In this document: piece after piece, positions 58,242 to 64,000 of the stretch | Numbering within the stretch: position 1 is the first letter of the stretch | How the letters are laid out: each line of letters begins with the position of its first letter | NCBI GenBank assembly: GCA_007115705.1 | Contig: QXEO01002090.1 | Coordinates: 868,001-932,000 of the forward strand | Source: Dactylis glomerata | Lineage: Eukaryota; Streptophyta; Magnoliopsida; Poales; Poaceae | DNA: 64,000 nt | Direction: 5' to 3' | Position numbers and translations under genes: made by a program | The notes under the pieces: generated by a model | What the model was told of the DNA's origin: nothing | Database searches by the model: none | Seen by the model: the letters and a program-made list of their open reading frames with translations, nothing else

Positions 58242-59495
58242 CTATGCATAGAACTACTGAAGTTGCTCCGCGTTCCACAGGTTGCTCTCGTCTTTCCCCG
58301 TTTTCTTGTCTTGTAGTCGATAAGCTCCTCCTGGTATTACCTCTGTTATGATGTAAGGTTCCACCCATGGGGACTCTAATTTGCCATGACCGTCTTGCTT
58401 TAATCGTAAGACTAAATCTCCCACCACGAAAGATTGTGGACGAACTCGACTACTATGGTAGTTACGTAGATTTTGCTGGTACTACGTTGCTCGGGCAAGT
58501 GCTACGTCTCTTGATTCATCAAGTGCATCGACATCATCTTGAAGTGCTTCAGTGGAGGTTGTCTCATCGTAAGCCACGATTCTTGGGGCTTCATGGGTGA
58601 TCTCGACTGGAAGCACGGCTTCTGCACCGTGGACCAGAAAGAAGGGGGTTTCTTGAGTAGCCGCGTTAGGTGTAGTTCTGAGACTCCATAGCACGGAGGG
58701 TAGTTCGTCTACCCAAGCGTGTTTGGATTTTTTGAGAGGTGCTAGCGACCTCTTTTTTATCCCGTTGCATATTAAGCCATTAGCTTTTTCGACTTGTCCA
58801 TTTGTCTTTGGATGCGCTACGAATGCAAATTTCAGTTTGATTCCCATACTTTCGCAGTAGCTTTTGAACTCTTTTGATGTGAAGTTTGTCCCATTGTCCG
58901 TGATGATGCTATGTGGTACTCCAAAGAGAAAAACAATAGACTTGATGAAGTTGATTGCGGCTGTGGAATCTTGGGTTGTTACGGGGGCTGTCTCTACCCA
59001 CTTGGTAAATTTGTCGACTACCACCAGCATGTAGACATGTCCTCCTGGCCAAGATTTGTGCAATTTTCCTACCATATCGAGACCCCATTGTGCGAAGGGC
59101 CAGGACAGTGGTATCGGTTGCAATTCTGGTGCTGGTGCATGTGGTCGAGACGTAAAACATTGACAAGACTCGCATTTCCTTACTATATCCTTCGCGTCTT
59201 CAATTGCTGTCAACCAGTAGAACCCTGCGCGAAAAGCTTTAGCTGCAATGGCTCTGCTGCTAGCGTGATGTCCGCATACTCCTGCGTAGATGTCTTTTAA
59301 TATTTCTTGTCCTTCTTGAGGAGTGACGCATCGTTGCAGGACGCCTGTTATACTTTTCTTGTATAGTTTCCCTTGCAATACGACAAAGGCCTTGGATCGT
59401 CGTATTATCTTCCTTGCTTCTACTGTGTCTTCGGGTAGTGATTTGTTTATCATGTATGCCAAATAAGGCTGCATCCAGGTTTCTTCGATCATCAT
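58242..59495 (-). pseudogene. A2 integrase, nearly intact with C-terminal stop
   Basis: 337 codons are open from MMIEETWMQPYLAY. The zinc finger is GHHASSRAIAAKAF...CESC. The core has WGLDMVGKL (first Asp), ITDNGTNFTSKEF (second Asp) and GQVEKANGLICNGIKKR (Glu), all catalytic residues present. The frame ends at 58482 (VALARAT), about 80 codons before the family stop at 58242-58244. It is the clearest template for reading the damaged copies A1 and B. Confidence 0.9.
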
Positions 59496-60459
59496 AACTT
59501 CTTATGTTTCTGCCATGCTTCCTTGGCCATGCTTGCCAGCCCCCGAGCCTGTTGCTTGGTGTTGGGCTTGTTCTTCTGTAGTCGAAGTTTTGTTGCTCTT
59601 TATTGATCTCTCTATGATTTCTTCCCAAAAGACTCCTTATGGTATGGGTAAGCATTGGGAACCGATATTGGCTAAATTGTCAGCTTCCTCATTGCTGGCT
59701 CTGCTGACGTGCGAGACTTTGCATCCATCGAACGTTCCCTCTAAATAATAGTATAAGTTTCTGTATGCTGTCATATTGTCACTTATGGTGTCACACTTGT
59801 TCATCACTTGTTGGATGACAAGATTCGAGTCCCCGAATATTTTCAGTCGAGTTGCTCCACATGCTCTGGCCATTTTCATTCCGTGGAGCAGAGCCTCATA
59901 TTCGGCTTCATTATTAGAAGCTTGGGGAAAAATCATCCTTAAAACATATTTCAATTTATCGCCTTGTGGTGATATCAGGACTACTCCTGCTCCTGCGCCT
60001 TGGACTCTTTTTGATCCATCGAAGTACATTGTCCATACGCTTGATAGGTCTGGCGGTCCTGTGTTTTGTAACTCTAGCCACTCCGCTGTGAAATCTGGGA
60101 GAACTTATGATTTGATCGCCTTTCGCTTTTCATACGTGATATTCAGGGGTGATAATTCGATTCCCCATAAGGAGATACGTCCTGTCGCTGAAGGATTGTT
60201 CAATATGGTTGATAGTGGTGCTTCATTAACCACTATAATTGGGTGCACCGTGAAGTATTGCCGTAGCTTTCGTGCTGTTGTGAATACACTGTATGCAAGT
60301 TTTTGGTAGTGCGGGTACCTCTGTTTTGTTGGAGATAGTACTTTGCTGACGAAATATACTGGCCTTTGTACTCCGTGAGCTTTTCCTTCTTCGCTTCTTT
60401 CGACTACTAATATTGTGCTCACCACTTGATATATTGCTGCAATATATAGTAGTAGCGGC
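59496..60459 (-). pseudogene. A2 second RNase H and part of first RNase H, cut by element E
   Basis: Second RNase H: MYFDGSKRVQGAGAGVVLIS, NNEAEYEALLHGMKMARACG, GDSNLVIQQVMNKCD (59637-60029). First RNase H remnant: YIAAIYQVVSTILVVERSEE and YFVSKVLSPTKQRYPHYQ (60105-60459). A stop near 60107 lies between them. Element E starts immediately after LLLY at 60460. Confidence 0.87.
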
Positions 60460-62181
60460 TGATACGTCTCCAACGTATCCATAATTTTTGATGCTCCATG
60501 CTTATTTTTACACCATTTGCTTAGTGTTTCGTTACACTTCGTGGCATTTTTATGCATTTTCCAGAACTAACCTATTAACGAGATGCCACAGTGCCAGTTC
60601 CCTGTTTTCTGCTATTTTTGTGTTTCAGAAAAGTTACACAGGAAATATTCTCGAAATTGGACGAAACAAAAGCGAGACGTCCAAAAATTTACCGGAGCTT
60701 CCAGAGAACCGAAGAGGAGACGGAGAGGAGCCACTGGTGGGCCACACCACCAGGGGGCGTGGCCTAGGGCTGGCCCGCGCCCCCTGTGGTGAGCCCCACC
60801 AGGTCCACTTCTGACGCTGCCCCTTCGCCTATAAAGACCCCCCGACGGGAAAAACCTAAATACCCGATCACTTTTCCAGAACATATCGTGATCCGCCGCC
60901 GCCGTCGACCCGAAGATCAGGAGGGTCCAGAAGCTCTTCCCGGCACCCTGCTGGAGAGGGGAATCGCCACCGGAGGTCTTCTTCATCGCCATGCTTGCCT
61001 CCGGCGCGATGAGTGAGTAGTCTACCTTGGACTATGGGTCCATAGCAGTAGCTAGATGGTTGTCTTCTCCACCATGTGCTTCATGTTTAGATCTCGTGAG
61101 CTGCCTTACATGATCGAGATCACCGTTATGTAATTCTACATGTTGTGTTTGTTAGGATCCGATGAATATTGGTGTTATGATTGAGTTGATGTGCTGAATA
61201 TTATCTTATGTTATCTCTATGTTGTTTATGATCTTGCATGCTCTCCGTTGTTAGTAGCTATCTTGGCCAAGTAGTTGCTAGTGACTCCAAGAGGGGGTAT
61301 TTATGCTCGATAGTGGGTTCATGCCTCTATTTAATCTGGGGGAGTGACAGAAACCTCTAAGGTTGTAGATGTGCTATTGCTACTAGGGGGAAAATATCAT
61401 TCATATGCTCGAGGGCATATGCTTTGTTTACATTACGCACTTTGCTTAATGCAGTTATCTGTTGTTCGCAACTTAATACTTGTGGAGTTCTCGGATTGAT
61501 TCGCCACAAGTGGATTATTAGTCATAGATGCAGTTGGATGGTGGTCTATGTATCTTGTTGTAATGCCCAGAGTAAATCTCATAGTGATCCTCTCGACATA
61601 TGCATGTTGTCTTTATTCTATCAATTGCCCAACTGTAATTTGTTTACCCAGCATGTGTTATTTTATCTTATGGAGAGACACCGCTAGTGAACTATGGACC
61701 CCGGTCCTATTTTCTTTATATTGCTATCACCTGTTTACTTTACTCGCATTGTTTACTTTACTCGCATACTGTCATCACTTTCCACTCGATACGCTCATAC
61801 CCTTTATTTCAAGCAAACCGGTGAGATTGACAACCTCATCGTAAGTTGGGAACAAAGTATTTGGTTGTGTTGTGTGCAGGTTCCACGTTGCTACTGGTTG
61901 AAGACGTGCTAACAAGTTATCGTTAACGGTGCCCTTGTTAGAGCATCACGCAGCTAGTGGGCATCACCTTCAGTCGTATTCATCCTCCTACTGGATTGAT
62001 AACCTTGGTTTCATAACTGAGCGAAAACTTGCTGCTATATTCATCAAAACCTTCTCTTGGGGCTTTCCAACTAGCCGGTCATTTATTACACATTCCCACG
62101 TCAACTTGGCTCCAAAAGTTTTCTGTTGCCGTTGCCGTGTATTAAAGAAGAAGCTTTCACACCATCATCACCGCGTCATCA
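60460..62181 (+). repeat. Element E 5' LTR (about 1.72 kb; right end inferred)
   Basis: Starts TGAT. The end is set at ATCA (62178-62181) because it mirrors TGAT and precedes the primer site by 10 bases; the other LTR is outside the window, so the end could move by a few bases. No gene is called inside. It contains a GC-rich promoter and leader around 60700-61010, then AT-rich sequence. Confidence 0.75.
60830..60837 (+). promoter_or_regulatory. TATA box in element E LTR
   Basis: TATAAAGA is preceded by C-rich sequence and followed by a leader containing CCCCCCGACGGG, a convincing core promoter position about 370 bases into the LTR. Confidence 0.6.
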
Positions 62182-62191
62182 ACAAGTTTTC

Positions 62192-62209
62192 TGGCGCCAT
62201 TGCCGGGGA
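62192..62209 (+). other. Element E primer binding site
   Basis: TGGCGCCATTGCCGGGGA is the Athila-group form, one base different from the usual TGGCGCCGTTGCCGGGGA. Confidence 0.85.
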
Positions 62210-62367
62210 GGAAAGAAGACTTCTGCAAGGGGAGTTTCGCACGCACATCCTTTACTTTATTTTAAGTTTTGCTTTACTTTATTTTTACTTGCATCGTTTT
62301 ATCAAAAACCCAAAAAAATTAGAATCCTTTGTAGTTGTTTTTACTTGTCTGCTTTTAGTTTGCTCGA

Positions 62368-62838
62368 ATGGCTACTCCTGAGAACACCAAGTTGTGTGAC
62401 TTTACTAGCACTAATAATTGTGATTTTATCTGCACTCCTATTGCGCCACCTACTCCTGCTGCAAATTTTTATGAGATTAAACCTGCTTTGTTGAACCTTG
62501 TTATGAAAGAGCAATTTTCTGGTGCTAGTATTTCTATCATGCCTAGAAAAATTTATGATATGCTTGATTTACCACCGCTTGAAAAGTGTTATTATGATGT
62601 TCCTATTGCTGATGTTGCTAAGAAGAAACCTTTGGGAAGAATTAACGATGTTCTTATTATGGTTAACAATAACCTTGTTCCCGTTGATTTTCTTGTCATG
62701 GATGTTGAATGCAATGCTTCATGTCCTATTATTTTGGGAAGACCCTTTCTTCGAACTGTAGGTGCCATCATTGATATGAGGGAAGGCACCATCAAATATC
62801 AATTTAACACTCAAGAAAGGTATGGAACACTTCCCTAG
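62368..62838 (+). CDS. Element E protease-fold protein lacking the catalytic Asp
   Basis: 156 residues. The second half has the retropepsin-like pattern of Athila polyproteins: SGASISIMPRKIYDML, then KPLGRINDVLIMVNNNLVPV, DFLVMDVE and PIILGRPFLRTVGAIIDM. The first motif would normally be DxGAS; here it reads FSGAS, so the active-site Asp is absent. The first 50 residues (MATPENTKLCDFTSTNNCDF) show no known domain. The frame is open and the ATG is the first after the leader. Possibly a conserved mini-protein of a non-autonomous family; proteolysis is unlikely. Function unknown. Confidence 0.7.
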   Translation: MATPENTKLCDFTSTNNCDFICTPIAPPTPAANFYEIKPALLNLVMKEQFSGASISIMPRKIYDMLDLPPLEKCYYDVPIADVAKKKPLGRINDVLIMVNNNLVPVDFLVMDVECNASCPIILGRPFLRTVGAIIDMREGTIKYQFNTQERYGTLP

Positions 62839-64000
62839 AAAGAGAAAGAAATTGCTTTTTGACTCTATTCTTAGAGCAAATTATGAGCTTGATTCTTCAT
62901 CTCTTGATATTACTTGATTCGCATTTTCTGCGCCTAGCTCAAAGGCGTTAAAGAAAAGCACTCTTGGGAGATAACCCAATGTTTTTATATTCAGTTCTTT
63001 TTCTTTTATTTGAGTCTTGGAAGTTATTAATACTGTAATGACCTCTCCTTATCATTTTTATTTTGTTTTTGTGCCAAGAGAAGCCTCTAATCTGAGTGAG
63101 GTAAGATTTGGGGATGTTGCTGTCCTGAAACTGTTTTTGGTGCTGCACCGTAAAAATTCATGAAAATTCTCTGTATATCTTTTGGACTTGCGATTTCTTT
63201 TGCATATGCCCCAGGTTATATCCAAACTTTCATTAGTTGAACACTTTTTGATTTGAGCAACAGAAAATCCTCTAAAAATTAGACCTTTATCAGCTGTTCC
63301 GTTTTGACAGATTTCTGCCAATATTTGTGTTTGCCGCTTTATCGCTTTCTTTTTGAGTTCTTTTGATCACGGAACTTTTGGGGAAGTTGCTACAGTAGTA
63401 TATGCTTTATATGTGGTGGTTTTGTGTTGAAACCTGAAGCAAAAAGGGTTGATTCAATGTTATGCTTACACTAATGTTGCTAATAGATTTGTGTTTAGTT
63501 TTGTATGAAGGCAGTTTTCAAGTGTAGGGATTGGAGAATGATGAGATGAGTTGAAGAATGGACAAAAGCTCAAGCTTGGGGATGCCCATGTCACCCCAAG
63601 AAATATCCAAGAGGTACAAGCGTCAAAGCTTGGGGATGCCCCCGAGGCACCCCTTCTTCATCGGCAAAAATCAGGTCACCTTTCAACACACTATATTTTT
63701 ATTTCTTCATGCATTATGTGTTTTTCTTGGAGCGTCAGTTGTTTTTAGTTTTCAGTTTTGTTTTGTTTGCTGCAATAAATGGTTGGACCCCAACAAATTC
63801 CTTTTGGAGAAGTTGCCTTGCTTTTCATTTGCCAAGAACACTCCGTTTTTCACTCTTATCGTTTCAACAAGTGTTCTCTTTTTCTAGAACTATGTTTAGT
63901 ATTCATTTTTTGCCTTGATTTTTCTTCAGATCTTGTTAAATATTTTTATCAAGGTGTATTTTGACCTCTGGTCCATGTTGGTTTTCATCAAAAGAGTTGT
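62839..64000 (+). other. Element E internal non-coding region
   Basis: No gene is seen. AAGCTTGGGGATGCCC occurs twice (63572-63587, 63626-63641), a G-rich motif common in this element group. GGGAGATAACCCAATG lies near 62968. The 3' end of the element is beyond the window. Confidence 0.6.

Larger units (their letters stand above)
55674..60459 (-). mobile_element. Element A2: third Tat-like copy, 3' half, with antisense cargo gene
   Basis: The 3' LTR (55674-56008), 3' untranslated region with the antisense AT-hook/B3 gene, integrase, second RNase H and part of the first RNase H are present. Element E interrupts it at 60460 and the 5' half lies beyond the window. The left flank is GACCG (55669-55673). 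It is inserted in a LINE. Its integrase is the best preserved of the three copies. Confidence 0.9.
60460..64000 (+). mobile_element. Element E: Athila-like Gypsy element (Sabrina/WHAM-type signature), 5' part
   Basis: The LTR starts TGATACGTCTCCAACGTATC, a start I associate with Triticeae Athila-group families; this is recollection, not a search. An LTR of about 1.7 kb, an Athila-type primer site and a short protease-fold ORF follow. No RT or integrase is seen before the window end, so it may be non-autonomous. It is inserted in A2; the left flank is GCGGC (60455-60459). Relative B lacks the insert at this site (around 47718), supporting the boundary. Confidence 0.85.

Overview
The window is a solid block of nested transposable elements from a large plant genome, with no recognisable unique host gene. 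Signatures point to a grass, most likely Pooideae (wheat, barley, oat or ryegrass relatives). These are Ty3/Gypsy elements with TGTAACACCCC-type and TGATACGTCTCC-type LTR starts, a CACTA element with a CACTACTAG terminus, and a 5.6-kb-LTR non-autonomous element. That placement is inferred from repeat style only.

Layout. (1) 1-9498 is a large non-autonomous LTR element (LARD-like, + strand), cut by the window start. Its 3' LTR is 5.6 kb and its internal domain is non-coding. It sits in element B. (2) Element B (9499-52030, - strand, Ty3/Gypsy Tat-like with two RNase H domains) is the oldest layer. It is split by the LARD, by a second member of its own family (A1, 10633-19605) and by a 27-kb CACTA transposon (19831-46834). 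(3) The CACTA holds Ty3/Gypsy element C (21943-44555, + strand). C is split in its gag-protease frame by chromovirus D (25819-39309, - strand). D is split in its reverse transcriptase by a 528-bp hAT-type MITE (31865-32392). The order of insertion is therefore B, CACTA, C, D, MITE; A1 and the LARD each came later than B. (4) 52031-55673 is unassigned sequence plus LINE remnants. (5) 55674-60459 is a third Tat-like copy (A2) inserted in the LINE and broken by element E. (6) 60460-64000 is the 5' part of an Athila-like element E.

Most notable content. The Tat-like family carries, between pol and the 3' LTR and antisense to pol, an intact gene for a small AT-hook plus B3-domain protein (12149-12712 and 57269-57844). 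Each copy has its own promoter-like region: a GGCCCATTA motif, an AT-rich TATA-like box and a telo-box. A hand codon comparison of the B3 part of the two copies gives 29 synonymous-only against 13 replacement codons out of 84, although gag and pol in the same elements are mostly broken. This looks like a captured host DNA-binding gene maintained by the retrotransposon family. Other passengers are an intact 260-codon ORF ahead of gag in D, a viroplasmin/RNase H1 N-terminal-like protein with a membrane tail in the CACTA, a hAT-transposase fragment in the CACTA, and a protease-fold ORF in E lacking its catalytic aspartate.

Most gag/pol genes are dead. Several stops look like C-to-T changes (CAG/CAA/CGA to TAG/TAA/TGA), as expected from decay of methylated cytosines. 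No tRNA, rRNA or CRISPR array was seen.
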